Origin: an uncultured Peptococcaceae bacterium
GTDB taxonomy: Bacteria > Bacillota > Desulfotomaculia > Desulfotomaculales > Desulfocucumaceae
Assembly (NCBI GenBank): GCA_958417755.1
Contig: CATZDY010000054.1
Location: 1-17,186, forward strand
Direction of reading: 5' to 3'
Length of the DNA stretch: 17,186 nucleotides
The position numbers and the translations under genes were made by a program. Positions 6,807 to 14,225 of the stretch are shown here, one piece after another. Each line of letters opens with the position of its first letter. Position 1 is the stretch's first letter. Under the pieces are notes generated by a model that saw nothing but the letters and a program-made list of their open reading frames with translations, was not told where the DNA came from and ran no database searches.

Positions 6807-8027
6807 ATGAAAGGGGTTGCCATATTAGGGTGCACTGGTTCCATAGGATGTCAGGCGTTGGATGTGCTAGCCCAGCAGAAAGAATATTTTGAGGTGGTTG
6901 CTTTGGCTGCTGGACATGGTTGGGAGTTATTGCGAAAGCAAATCATGGCCTTTCAACCTAAGTTGGTTTCAGTGGCTGGGGAACAAGAAGCTCGTTTATT
7001 GAGGCAAAACCTTCCCAGTGGTTGCAATCTTGAAATCCTTTGGGGCTTGGAAGGGTTAAATGCAGTGGCTACGCATTCTTCAGCCCAAGTGGTGCTTACC
7101 GCCATCACAGGTACTTTGGGTTTAGCTCCTACTGTGGCAGCCATTCAGGCTGGCAAGGATATTGCTTTGGCCAACAAAGAAACATTGGTGGCAGCAGGGG
7201 CTTATGTGATGCCCTTGGCTGAAAAACAAGGCGTTTCAATTTTACCTGTGGATAGTGAACATTCTGCCATTTGGCAATGCTTGGAGCGCAGAAATCCAAA
7301 GACAAGGGGCAAGCAGAATGGAAAGGAAGATTTTTCTAAAGTACCAGGCATGGAATCCCAGGAAGTGGGGCAAATTATCTTAACCGCTTCTGGGGGACCT
7401 TTCCGGCAAGAACCCCAGGATTTAAGCGCTGTGACCTTGGATATGGCCTTAGCCCATCCCAATTGGCAAATGGGGCAAAAGATTACCATTGATTCCGCTA
7501 CATTGATGAACAAAGGCTTGGAAGTCATTGAAGCCCATTGGCTATTTGGAATGGATTATGCAAAGATAAAAGTGGTGGTTCACCCCCAAAGCATCATCCA
7601 CTCTATGGTGGAATTTGTGGACGGGTCAGTGTTGGCCCAGCTGGGGCTGCCGGACATGCGTTTGCCCATTCAGTTTGCTTTGGGATATCCCGGACGTTTG
7701 CCTAATGAGAGGTTGCCGCGGATTGATTGGCAAAGCTTACAGCCTTTAACCTTTGAACCACCAGATAATAAACGCTTTCCTTTGCTTGCTTTGGCCTATG
7801 AGGCAGGAAAGGCTGGAGGCACCATGGCTGTGGTGCTCAATGCAGCCAATGAAGTAGCGGTGCAGGCTTTCTTAGCAGAGCAAATTGGTTTTATGGCCAT
7901 CCCGGACATTGTAAGCCAGGTATTGGCAAAACATCATTCCATTGCCAATCCTTCTTTGGAGGATATATTGGCTGTGGATTTGGAATCCCGAAGAATAGCG
8001 GCTTCTTATATTGCCTCCAAGGCATAA
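6807..8027 (+). CDS. dxr: 1-deoxy-D-xylulose 5-phosphate reductoisomerase
   Basis: Dxr turns 1-deoxy-D-xylulose 5-phosphate into 2-C-methyl-D-erythritol 4-phosphate with NADPH and a divalent metal, the committed step of the MEP isoprenoid pathway; it is the target of fosmidomycin. The 406-residue product has the Rossmann motif GCTGSIG (8-14), ALANKETLVAAG (120-131), and the metal ligands in PVDSEHSA (147-154; Asp149, Glu151). TASGGPFR (193-200), MNKGLEVIEA (234-243; Glu239) and HPQSIIHSMVEF (259-270) follow. It is longer than the roughly 380-residue short forms because of a polar, basic stretch at about 161-186 in the substrate-domain region. ATG 6807 follows GGGAGG (6793-6798) by eight bases; an earlier in-frame start at 6777 is ruled out because the Rossmann motif must lie near the N-terminus. 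rseP follows after 39 bases. Confidence 0.97.
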   Translation: MKGVAILGCTGSIGCQALDVLAQQKEYFEVVALAAGHGWELLRKQIMAFQPKLVSVAGEQEARLLRQNLPSGCNLEILWGLEGLNAVATHSSAQVVLTAITGTLGLAPTVAAIQAGKDIALANKETLVAAGAYVMPLAEKQGVSILPVDSEHSAIWQCLERRNPKTRGKQNGKEDFSKVPGMESQEVGQIILTASGGPFRQEPQDLSAVTLDMALAHPNWQMGQKITIDSATLMNKGLEVIEAHWLFGMDYAKIKVVVHPQSIIHSMVEFVDGSVLAQLGLPDMRLPIQFALGYPGRLPNERLPRIDWQSLQPLTFEPPDNKRFPLLALAYEAGKAGGTMAVVLNAANEVAVQAFLAEQIGFMAIPDIVSQVLAKHHSIANPSLEDILAVDLESRRIAASYIASKA

Positions 8028-8066
8028 TAAATCGTTGATAATAGTGTCAGAAAAGGTGGTGAAAGT

Positions 8067-9101
8067 GTGTTTTTATTTTCCTCCGTATTGTGGGCTTCTA
8101 TTTTTGTTTTTGGGCTTTTGGTGTTTATCCATGAATTAGGGCATTTTGCAGTGGCTAAATGGGTGGGCATCAAGGTATACGAGTTTTCCCTGGGCTTTGG
8201 TCCAAGGTTGGTGGGATTTAAAAAGGGAGATACAGCCTATAACTTAAGGCTCTTTCATTTGGGTGGTTTTGTCCGCATGGCGGGAATGGATCCCCAGGAA
8301 GAGGGCTATGAGGCAGAGGAAAATGGATTTAATAAAAAATCCGTGTGGCAACGAATCGGGGTTATTTTGGCTGGTCCCTTGATGAATTTTGTGCTGGCCG
8401 TTATTTTACTGGGTATTATTTACGGGGTGCAAGGTTTGCCTATGCCTACCACCCAGGTGGATAATTTGGTGGCAGGCCAGCCGGCGGAAAAAGCAGGTCT
8501 AAAACCCGGGGATAAAATCTTGGAAATAGACGGACAAATGGTTGGCACATGGGAAGAAATCAAAAGCAAGATTGACAATAGTCCGGGAAAAGAACTGCAA
8601 ATCCAAGTGGATAGAAATGGGCAAAAAATGGATATATTGGTGGTCCCTGAGCTCCAGGAGGATGGTACAAGCAAAATCGGAGTATATCCTGGAAGTACTT
8701 TGGTCAAAGTAAATCCTTTGGTTGCTCTAAAAGCCGGTGCTCAGCAGACTGTTGCGGTTTCTGTTTTAATCGTGGATTTAATCGGCAAAATGATAACAGG
8801 ACAGGAAGCCCCGGATTTGGGGGGGCCTGTTAGGATTGTATCGGAGATAGGCAAAGCAGTGGATTTAGGCTTTTTGCCCTTACTTGCCTTGGCTGCCTTG
8901 CTTTCCATTAATTTGGGTTTGTTTAATTTATTTCCTATTCCTGCCTTAGATGGCAGCAGAATTTTATTTCTTTTGCTGGAAAAGTTGCGGGGCAAACCAG
9001 TGGATCCCCAGAAGGAAAATTTTGTCCATATGATCGGTTTTAGTTTGTTGTTGCTGTTGATTGTGATGATTACTTATAATGATATTATGGTTTTGTTGTA
9101 A
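8067..9101 (+). CDS. rseP: RseP/RasP-type site-2 intramembrane zinc metalloprotease
   Basis: RseP (RasP in Bacillus) cuts single-pass substrates within the membrane, such as anti-sigma factors, remnant signal peptides and cell-division proteins. The 344-residue product has the zinc motif HELGH (22-26) in the first membrane helix and a second helix at about 95-121. A PDZ domain follows at about 128-190 (LVAGQPAEKAGLKPGDKILE, 134-153). The third ligand motif NLFPIPALDG (287-296; Asp295) is followed by a last helix at about 320-344. Only one PDZ domain is present; E. coli RseP has two. The start is GTG at 8067, preceded by AAAAGGTGGTGA (8051-8062). It lies with dxr, as across most bacteria. Confidence 0.95.
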   Translation: MFLFSSVLWASIFVFGLLVFIHELGHFAVAKWVGIKVYEFSLGFGPRLVGFKKGDTAYNLRLFHLGGFVRMAGMDPQEEGYEAEENGFNKKSVWQRIGVILAGPLMNFVLAVILLGIIYGVQGLPMPTTQVDNLVAGQPAEKAGLKPGDKILEIDGQMVGTWEEIKSKIDNSPGKELQIQVDRNGQKMDILVVPELQEDGTSKIGVYPGSTLVKVNPLVALKAGAQQTVAVSVLIVDLIGKMITGQEAPDLGGPVRIVSEIGKAVDLGFLPLLALAALLSINLGLFNLFPIPALDGSRILFLLLEKLRGKPVDPQKENFVHMIGFSLLLLLIVMITYNDIMVLL

Positions 9102-9200
9102 CTTTTGGGGCTAATTGCTTCTGGTAGGGTTGTCCGGAGGAATTTGCCCCATCCTTGCCTAATGGTTTTATGATTCATGATAAGGTATGGAGTGAGGAGA

Positions 9201-10283
9201 ATGTTGCCTAGAAAAAAAACCAAAACCCTGTGGGTGGGCCAAGTGGCTGTGGGCGGGGAAGCCCCTATTTCCGTACAGTCCATGACCAATACCAAAACTA
9301 CTGAAATACAGGCCACAGTGGAACAAATCAGGCAGCTGGCTGCTGCGGGTTGTGAGATTGTACGGGTGGCTGTGCCAGATAAAGAAGCAGCCTGGGCTTT
9401 AAAGGAAATCAAAAAACAAATTACTTTGCCTTTGATTGCAGATATCCACTTTGATTACCGTTTGGCCCTTTTAGCCCTTGAGGCAGGTGTGGACGGCTTG
9501 CGCATCAATCCGGGTAACATTGGACAACCAGAGCGGGTGGCTGCTGTGGTGGAGGCAGCACGCCCCAGGGGGATTCCCATTCGCATAGGGGTCAATGGGG
9601 GTTCCTTGGAGAAAGAGCTGTTGGATAAATATAAAGAGCCCACAGCAGAAGCATTGGTGGAAAGTGCTTTGGGGCATGTGGCTTTGTTAGAGAAACTGGA
9701 TTATCAAGAGATTAAGATTTCATTAAAATCTTCTGATGTACCCTTGATGCTCAAAGCCTACGCTTTGTTATCAGAAAAGGTAGCCTATCCCTTGCATGTG
9801 GGGGTGACAGAAGCCGGTACCTTGCATACAGGTGCAGTGAAATCTGCAGTGGGGATTGGCGCTTTGTTGGCCATGGGCATAGGGGATACCATTCGGGTTT
9901 CCCTTACCGGGAATCCAGTGCATGAGGTGAGGGTTGGCTATGATATTTTAAAGGCATTGGGTTTGCGTCAGCGGGGCGTGGAGCTTATTTCATGTCCTAC
10001 CTGTGGACGAACTGAGATTGACATCATTGCCTTAGCCCAGCAGGTGGAAGAGCGTTTGGCCGGTATAACCATGCCTTTGAAAGTGGCTGTCATGGGCTGT
10101 GTGGTGAATGGTCCTGGAGAAGCTGCCCATGCAGATGTGGGTATTGCCGGGGGCAAAGGCGTTGGTTTGCTCTTCCGCAAGGGGAAAGTAATCAAAACAA
10201 TACCAGAAGCGCAACTGTTAGATGCTTTATGTCGAGAAGTGGATTGTATTGTGGCGGAAAGCAAAGACATTGAGATGTTTTGA
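9201..10283 (+). CDS. ispG: 4-hydroxy-3-methylbut-2-enyl diphosphate synthase (flavodoxin or ferredoxin dependent)
   Basis: IspG (GcpE) reduces the cyclic diphosphate MEcPP to HMBPP, the next-to-last step of the MEP pathway, with a [4Fe-4S] cluster. The 360-residue form has an N-terminal TIM-barrel-like domain (ISVQSMTNTKTTE, LIADIHFDYRLAL, GLRINPGNIG). The C-terminal cluster domain holds CPTCGRTE (265-272; Cys265, Cys268) and GCVVNGPGEA (299-308; Cys300, Glu307). I choose ATG 9201 because GGAG (9189-9192) lies eight bases before it and the protein then opens MLPRKKTKTLWVG, like its relatives. ATG 9177 would add eight residues and has no ribosome site. It is about 100 bases after rseP, and no terminator separates them. 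Grouping it with dxr puts two steps of one pathway in one unit. Confidence 0.96.
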   Translation: MLPRKKTKTLWVGQVAVGGEAPISVQSMTNTKTTEIQATVEQIRQLAAAGCEIVRVAVPDKEAAWALKEIKKQITLPLIADIHFDYRLALLALEAGVDGLRINPGNIGQPERVAAVVEAARPRGIPIRIGVNGGSLEKELLDKYKEPTAEALVESALGHVALLEKLDYQEIKISLKSSDVPLMLKAYALLSEKVAYPLHVGVTEAGTLHTGAVKSAVGIGALLAMGIGDTIRVSLTGNPVHEVRVGYDILKALGLRQRGVELISCPTCGRTEIDIIALAQQVEERLAGITMPLKVAVMGCVVNGPGEAAHADVGIAGGKGVGLLFRKGKVIKTIPEAQLLDALCREVDCIVAESKDIEMF

Positions 10284-10310
10284 GATGATTTAATTTTTGC
10301 TGCAGGGAAA

Positions 10311-10320
10311 AAAGGAGGGT
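10311..10320 (+). promoter_or_regulatory. Ribosome binding site deciding the TTG start of proS
   Basis: AAAGGAGGGT precedes TTG 10327 with GGAGG eight bases away. The frame is open from TTG 10297, but that start would put this site inside the coding region. The downstream start gives MRVSQLLIPTLRETPAEAEV, the usual beginning of ProRS. Confidence 0.8.
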
Positions 10321-10326
10321 TTGGAT

Positions 10327-12042
10327 TTGCGAGTTTCACAGTTGTTAATCCCCACTTTGCGGGAGACTCCCGCTGAGGCGGAGGTGGTAAGCCATCAGCT
10401 GTTGCTACGGGCTGGATTGATTCGGAAAGCTGCGGCAGGGGTATATACCCTTTTGCCACTGGCCTGGCGGGTGATTCAAAAGATAGAACAAATTGTGCGG
10501 GAAGAAATGGATGCCCAGGGAAGTCAGGAAATTATGATGCCCATCATCCAGCCAGCGGAATTATGGAAAGAATCCGGTCGCTGGGATGTGTATGGGGCAG
10601 AACTATTTCGTTTCAAGGATAGGCATGGCAGGGATTTTTGTTTAAGTCCTACCCATGAAGAAATGATCACCGCTTTGGTTCGGGGGGAAGTGTATTCCTA
10701 TAAGCAGCTGCCATTGCTTTTGTATCAGATTCAAAACAAATATCGGGATGAACGCAGGCCTCGTTTTGGTTTGATGAGGGGTAGGGAGTTTATTATGAAG
10801 GATCTCTATTCCTTTGATCAGGATGAAAAGGGTTTGGATGCAAGTTATGAAAAAATGTATCAAGCTTATACCAATGTATTTAAGCGGTGTGGTTTGGTGT
10901 TTCGGCCTGTGGAAGCGGATTCTGGCGCCATTGGAGGGAGCAATACCCATGAGTTTATGGTGTTGGCGGAATCCGGTGAAGCAGTGATTGTTTATTGTTC
11001 TGGAGAGAGTTGTCAGTATGCTGCAAACAACGAAAAAGCCGAAAGTCCTGCGGATATCCCTTTAAAAGGGGAGGGTCCCAAAGAGCTACAGCTTATACCC
11101 ACCCCTGGCCAACATACTGTGGAAGAAGTTGCTTCTTTTCTGCAGGTACAACCAGAACAAATCATCAAAACCCTTTTGTTTGAAACAGAAAAAGGGATGG
11201 TTGCGGCTTTGGTCCGGGGAGACCGAGAAGTCAATGAAGTGAAATTGCAAAGGGCTGTGGATGTGCTGCGTTTGGATATTGCTGGCAAAGAGGTGGTACA
11301 AGAAATCACAGGGGCAGAAGTGGGATTTGCCGGTCCCGTGGGGCTGACCGATGTATTGGTCATAGCGGATACAGAAGTAAAGGATATGGTGAATGCTGTT
11401 TGTGGAGCGAATCAAACGGATGCCCATTATATACAGGTCAATCCAGGCCGGGATTTTCAATGGGCCCAATGTGTTGACATTCGTTTGGTGAGAAAAGGAG
11501 ATCCTTGCCCCCATTGCGGGCTAAGTTTGGAAGAGGCCCGGGGCATTGAAGTAGGTCAAGTCTTTAAATTAGGTACCAAATATAGTGAAGCGCTGCAAGC
11601 CACTTTTTTAAATGAAAAAGGGGAAAAGAAACCCATTGTCATGGGGTGCTACGGCATAGGGGTGACCCGAACCATGGCAGCAGCCATTGAGCAAAATCAT
11701 GATGAACATGGTATTATTTGGCCCCTGGCCATTGCCCCTTTTCATGTGGTGGTGATTCCGGTAAGCAATCGGGAAGCCCAGCAAGTGGAAGTAGCGGAAA
11801 AAATCTATACAGATTTATTAGCAGCTGGAGTGGAAGTTGTTTTGGATGACCGCAATGAAAGGCCAGGGGTAAAGTTCAAAGATGCAGATTTGATTGGTTA
11901 TCCCTTGCGGGTTGTGGTGGGAGCCAAAGCTTTGGCTGAGGGCAATGTGGAACTGAAACACCGGCGCAGTGGAGAAGTGGAGACAGTGAAACAGGAAGAA
12001 ATTATTGAAAAAGTTTTGGCAATGCTATCATATTGTTTGTAA
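10327..12042 (+). CDS. proS: Prolyl-tRNA synthetase, bacterial type with editing domain
   Basis: ProRS charges tRNA-Pro. The 571-residue product is the full-length bacterial (ProS type 1) form. The class II catalytic core comes first, with motif 2 at 140-155 (RDERRPRFGLMRGREF). A YbaK-like insertion domain at about 225-405 follows, holding the editing lysine (IIKTLLF, Lys281) that clears mischarged Ala-tRNA-Pro. Motif 3 is at 440-452 (GCYGIGVTRTMAA), then the anticodon-binding domain (about 470-565; DDRNERPGVKFKDADL at 507-522). Cysteines lie at 224/229 and 394/397, on either side of the insertion. The start codon is TTG, unusual for an essential synthetase. No T-box leader is present. It follows ispG by 43 bases, with no terminator visible between. 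Confidence 0.97.
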   Translation: MRVSQLLIPTLRETPAEAEVVSHQLLLRAGLIRKAAAGVYTLLPLAWRVIQKIEQIVREEMDAQGSQEIMMPIIQPAELWKESGRWDVYGAELFRFKDRHGRDFCLSPTHEEMITALVRGEVYSYKQLPLLLYQIQNKYRDERRPRFGLMRGREFIMKDLYSFDQDEKGLDASYEKMYQAYTNVFKRCGLVFRPVEADSGAIGGSNTHEFMVLAESGEAVIVYCSGESCQYAANNEKAESPADIPLKGEGPKELQLIPTPGQHTVEEVASFLQVQPEQIIKTLLFETEKGMVAALVRGDREVNEVKLQRAVDVLRLDIAGKEVVQEITGAEVGFAGPVGLTDVLVIADTEVKDMVNAVCGANQTDAHYIQVNPGRDFQWAQCVDIRLVRKGDPCPHCGLSLEEARGIEVGQVFKLGTKYSEALQATFLNEKGEKKPIVMGCYGIGVTRTMAAAIEQNHDEHGIIWPLAIAPFHVVVIPVSNREAQQVEVAEKIYTDLLAAGVEVVLDDRNERPGVKFKDADLIGYPLRVVVGAKALAEGNVELKHRRSGEVETVKQEEIIEKVLAMLSYCL

Positions 12043-12055
12043 AAGGGGTTTTTCT

Positions 12056-13231
12056 ATGGCTAAGCTGGAGAGGATTGTTATCTTATCGGTTACTGCCGGT
12101 ACAGGCCATATGAGAGCAGCTTTGGCCATTGAATCCGCAATTTTGGAAAATCATCCCCAAGCAGAGGTTACGGTGCTGGATACCTTTCGGTTTACCAGCC
12201 CGTTGTTGGAAAAAGCTGTGTTGGGTTCTTATATGGAAATGCTTAAATTGGTCCCAGTGTTTTATGGGTATTTGTATCGGCAAGCAGAAAGGGGACAACC
12301 TTTATCCGGGTTTGTCAAAAACGAGTTCAATCGACTGATACATAAATTCAGCGCCAATAAGCTGATGCAATTTTTAAAAGAAAAGGATCCCCAAGTCATC
12401 ATTTGTACCCATCCTTTTCCTTTGGGTTTGTTGTCATTTCAAAGACGTCAAGGACGATTGCCGGCCCTGTCCATTGGGGTATTAACTGATTTTACAGTGC
12501 ATGCATATTGGGTTTTTCCAGAAGTAGATGGCTATATGGTTGCCAGTGAATCCCTGGTGGATGACTTTTCCTATTATGGCATACCTGCCTCAAAGGTTTT
12601 TGCCACTGGGATTCCCATTGACGTGCGTTTTTCTCAATCCATGGATAAGAAAAAAACTCGTTTAGCCCTGGGTTTGGCACCTACCTTACCCACTGTGTTG
12701 CTCATGGGCGGTGGATTGGGTATGGGACCATTGGCTAAGGCAGTGGAGATTTTGGGGAATGGTTCTAATCCGTGCCAATTGTTGGTGGTAGCAGGAAAAA
12801 ACCAACAATTGTATCAAAAAATAGAGCGCTTATCCCAGGGACTGCGTAATCCTGTGCTACAATACGGGTTTGTAGATAATGTAGATGAATTAATGACAGC
12901 AGCGGATTTGTTGGTGGGCAAAGCAGGGGGGCTAACCTGTGCAGAAGCTTTGGCCCAAGGCTTGCCTTTATGTGTTTATGATCCTTTGCCAGGGCAGGAA
13001 GAGAGAAATGCGGAGTTTTTATCCCAGGCCGGGGTTGCTGTACAAGTGGATACAGAGAAAGATTTGGTAGCGCAAGTAAACCGGATGCTCCAGGATCCAG
13101 GGTATTTGGCTACGGCCTCTGCTGCTGCCAAAAAATTGGCCAAACCCAATGCTGCCCGGGATATTGCCAATTTACTCGAAACACTCCTTTTGAATTTTTC
13201 CTGTCAGAGCCTGGGTCATATAGGGGTTTAA
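12056..13231 (+). CDS. MGDG synthase/UgtP-like glycosyltransferase (GT28 family)
   Basis: This 391-residue protein looks like the monogalactosyldiacylglycerol synthase / processive diacylglycerol glucosyltransferase family, which moves a sugar from a UDP-sugar to diacylglycerol on the inner membrane face. The N-terminal domain has VTAGTGHMRAALAIE (12-26), the lipid-side loop, and THPFPLG (118-124) and TDFTVHAYW (144-152). The C-terminal domain has MGGGLGMGPL (217-226) and the donor-binding GKAGGLTCAEALA (288-300) followed by PLPGQEERNAEFL (310-322). The start ATG 12056 follows AAAAGGGG (12041-12048) by seven bases. The gene begins 13 bases after proS and probably shares its transcript. Sugar and acceptor cannot be told from sequence; MurG shares the fold, but the HPF and GTGH motifs favour the lipid-glycosylating branch. 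Confidence 0.88.
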   Translation: MAKLERIVILSVTAGTGHMRAALAIESAILENHPQAEVTVLDTFRFTSPLLEKAVLGSYMEMLKLVPVFYGYLYRQAERGQPLSGFVKNEFNRLIHKFSANKLMQFLKEKDPQVIICTHPFPLGLLSFQRRQGRLPALSIGVLTDFTVHAYWVFPEVDGYMVASESLVDDFSYYGIPASKVFATGIPIDVRFSQSMDKKKTRLALGLAPTLPTVLLMGGGLGMGPLAKAVEILGNGSNPCQLLVVAGKNQQLYQKIERLSQGLRNPVLQYGFVDNVDELMTAADLLVGKAGGLTCAEALAQGLPLCVYDPLPGQEERNAEFLSQAGVAVQVDTEKDLVAQVNRMLQDPGYLATASAAAKKLAKPNAARDIANLLETLLLNFSCQSLGHIGV

Positions 13232-13246
13232 AGTCTGGCTAGGTGG

Positions 13247-13300
13247 AAACACTACTATAAGGGATTTGATGGACGGTCTTGTCTGCTAGAAGTGGTTTTT
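13247..13300 (+). terminator. Probable terminator of the proS-glycosyltransferase unit
   Basis: AAACACTACTA (13247-13257) pairs with TAGAAGTGGTTT (13287-13298) with one bulge and one mismatch. A small inner helix GGAC/GTCT lies in the loop, and T13296-T13300 follow. The structure is imperfect, but it sits 16 bases after the stop and just before a strong promoter. Confidence 0.45.
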
Positions 13301-13301
13301 C

Positions 13302-13330
13302 TTGTCAGTCCGTGGTTTTTATGCTATACT
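13302..13330 (+). promoter_or_regulatory. Strong sigma-A promoter of the rimP-nusA-infB operon
   Basis: TTGTCA (13302-13307) and TATACT (13325-13330) are exactly 17 bp apart, and TG one base before the -10 (TGCTATACT) adds an extended -10. Each box is one mismatch from consensus, which makes this the best promoter in the window. The start of transcription would be about 13337. Confidence 0.85.
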
Positions 13331-13368
13331 ATACTTGTTTATTGCATTGCGAGAGAAAGTCTATTGTT

Positions 13369-13391
13369 AGAGTGGGTGTTACCCACTCTTT
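13369..13391 (+). terminator. Leader hairpin 1, weak terminator-like
   Basis: AGAGTGGGT (13369-13377) and ACCCACTCT (13381-13389) form a perfect 9-bp stem with a GTT loop, starting about 32 nt from the predicted transcript start. Only TTT then CATATTGTG follow, so the T tract is short; such hairpins can be pause sites or NusA-assisted terminators. Confidence 0.6.
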
Positions 13392-13517
13392 CATATTGTG
13401 TTGGGGAAAATTATAGCCTGTTGATGAGATATGCTGGATAAGGTTTCTTGATACGGGGAAATGTATGGACAAGAATCAAAGGAAGTATTTAGGTGAGAAT
13501 GCATTGATGTCTTGCGA

Positions 13518-13570
13518 GAACATCCCATCTTAGCAAGGAAGAGATGGGATGTTCCCATTCACGGTTTTTT
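13518..13570 (+). terminator. Leader hairpin 2 with delayed T run
   Basis: GAACATCCCATCT (13518-13530) and AGATGGGATGTTC (13542-13554) are exactly complementary over 13 bp with an 11-base loop. A T6 run (13565-13570) follows after about ten bases rather than at once. Weak extra pairing of 13493-13501 with CATTCAC (13556-13562) could bring the helix closer to the T run. It is a possible factor-dependent terminator or a stable leader-RNA domain. Confidence 0.6.
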
Positions 13571-13575
13571 GTTGT

Positions 13576-13599
13576 TGCTGCCCGCTTATGCGGGCAGCA
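13576..13599 (+). terminator. Leader hairpin 3, GC-rich
   Basis: TGCTGCCCGC (13576-13585) and GCGGGCAGCA (13590-13599) form a perfect 10-bp stem with a TTAT loop. The tail is pyrimidine-rich but interrupted (TCCCTTTGGTTTCTCTTTT). This is a terminator-like hairpin with a suboptimal U tract, the kind that NusA can help. Confidence 0.65.
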
Positions 13600-13742
13600 T
13601 CCCTTTGGTTTCTCTTTTAGGAGATATGCTGCTTTCAAAGGCCCACGATGCTAGGTGATGTCAAAACAAGTGTGCTGCAGGGAAGCTGAAAAAAGCAAAA
13701 AGCCCAGAGGTGGAAATATTGTATCAAGAAGGGAGCAAGGGA

Positions 13743-14204
13743 ATGGTCCGCAAAAATGTGGCCACAACGGTGGAAGAGATGGTTGAACCCCTTTTGGAAC
13801 ATACTGAACTTGAATTGGTGGATGTGGAATTCTTGAAAGAAGGTAGTGGGTATTTTCTGAGGGTATTTATTGATAAGCCCGGGGGCGTTACCTTGGATGA
13901 TTGTGAAGCTTTATCCCGCAAGCTGGATATTGTTTTAGAAGAAAAAGACCCCATTCCCCATGCTTATACCTTGGAAGTATCATCCCCAGGGATAGAGCGT
14001 ACCTTAAAAAAAAGAAAAGATTTTGAGCACTTTTTAGGACACAAAATCAATGTGACCACATTTGCCCCCATAGATGGCAGTAAGAAGTTTTGCGGAATCA
14101 TTGCTGGGGTGGATGATTTTGGCATAACATTGGAACAAGATGGGGTTTTGGTATTGATAGCCATGGAACAATTGGCAAAAGCAAAGTTAGCTGTAGAATT
14201 TTAA
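13743..14204 (+). CDS. rimP: Ribosome maturation factor RimP
   Basis: RimP (YlxS in Bacillus) helps assemble the 30S subunit by binding near S12. The 153-residue product has the family's two-domain plan: an alpha/beta N-terminal domain (VEPLLEHTELELVDVEFLKE, 14-33; LRVFIDKPGGVTLDDC, 39-54) with the conserved LEVSSPGIERTL at 77-88. A C-terminal SH3-like barrel follows (GHKINVTTFAPIDGSKKFCG, 99-118). ATG 13743 is chosen because GGGAG (13730-13734) sits eight bases before it; the frame is open from GTG 13710, which would add eleven unusual residues. It is the first gene of the nusA operon, as in nearly all bacteria, and nusA starts 21 bases after its stop. Confidence 0.95.
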   Translation: MVRKNVATTVEEMVEPLLEHTELELVDVEFLKEGSGYFLRVFIDKPGGVTLDDCEALSRKLDIVLEEKDPIPHAYTLEVSSPGIERTLKKRKDFEHFLGHKINVTTFAPIDGSKKFCGIIAGVDDFGITLEQDGVLVLIAMEQLAKAKLAVEF

Positions 14205-14225
14205 ACCTTTGGGAGGCTGTGCGCA

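Larger units (their letters stand above)
13232..13742 (+). other. Non-coding leader region of the rimP-nusA operon
   Basis: About 510 bases with no convincing gene. In order it holds a probable terminator of the proS unit (13247-13300), a strong promoter (13302-13330), a hairpin at 13369-13391, a hairpin at 13518-13554 with a delayed T run, and a GC-rich hairpin at 13576-13599. A quiet stretch of about 110 bases then runs to the rimP ribosome site. With transcription starting near 13337 the untranslated leader is roughly 400 nt, long for a housekeeping operon. The layout suggests attenuation or a small leader RNA. Confidence 0.7.

Noticed and set aside
9102..9200. Terminator or leader element between rseP and ispG
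   Set aside because: TGGGGC/GCCCCA and a GU-rich pairing can be drawn, but the stems are short, the loops large and no T tract follows.
10284..10326. T-box riboswitch before proS
   Set aside because: The gap is only 43 bases, with no specifier loop, AGGGTGG T-box sequence or terminator.
9968..10459. 163-codon antisense frame over the end of ispG and start of proS
   Set aside because: Longest antisense frame, but it covers two certain genes and has no recognisable domain or ribosome site.
11086..11514. 142-codon antisense frame inside proS
   Set aside because: Shadow of the ProRS editing-domain coding sequence; no motif and no signals.
13337..13600. Known housekeeping RNA (6S, SRP, tmRNA or RNase P RNA) in the rimP leader
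   Set aside because: I could not find the defining conserved motifs of any of these. The hairpins are local and the order fits a leader better.
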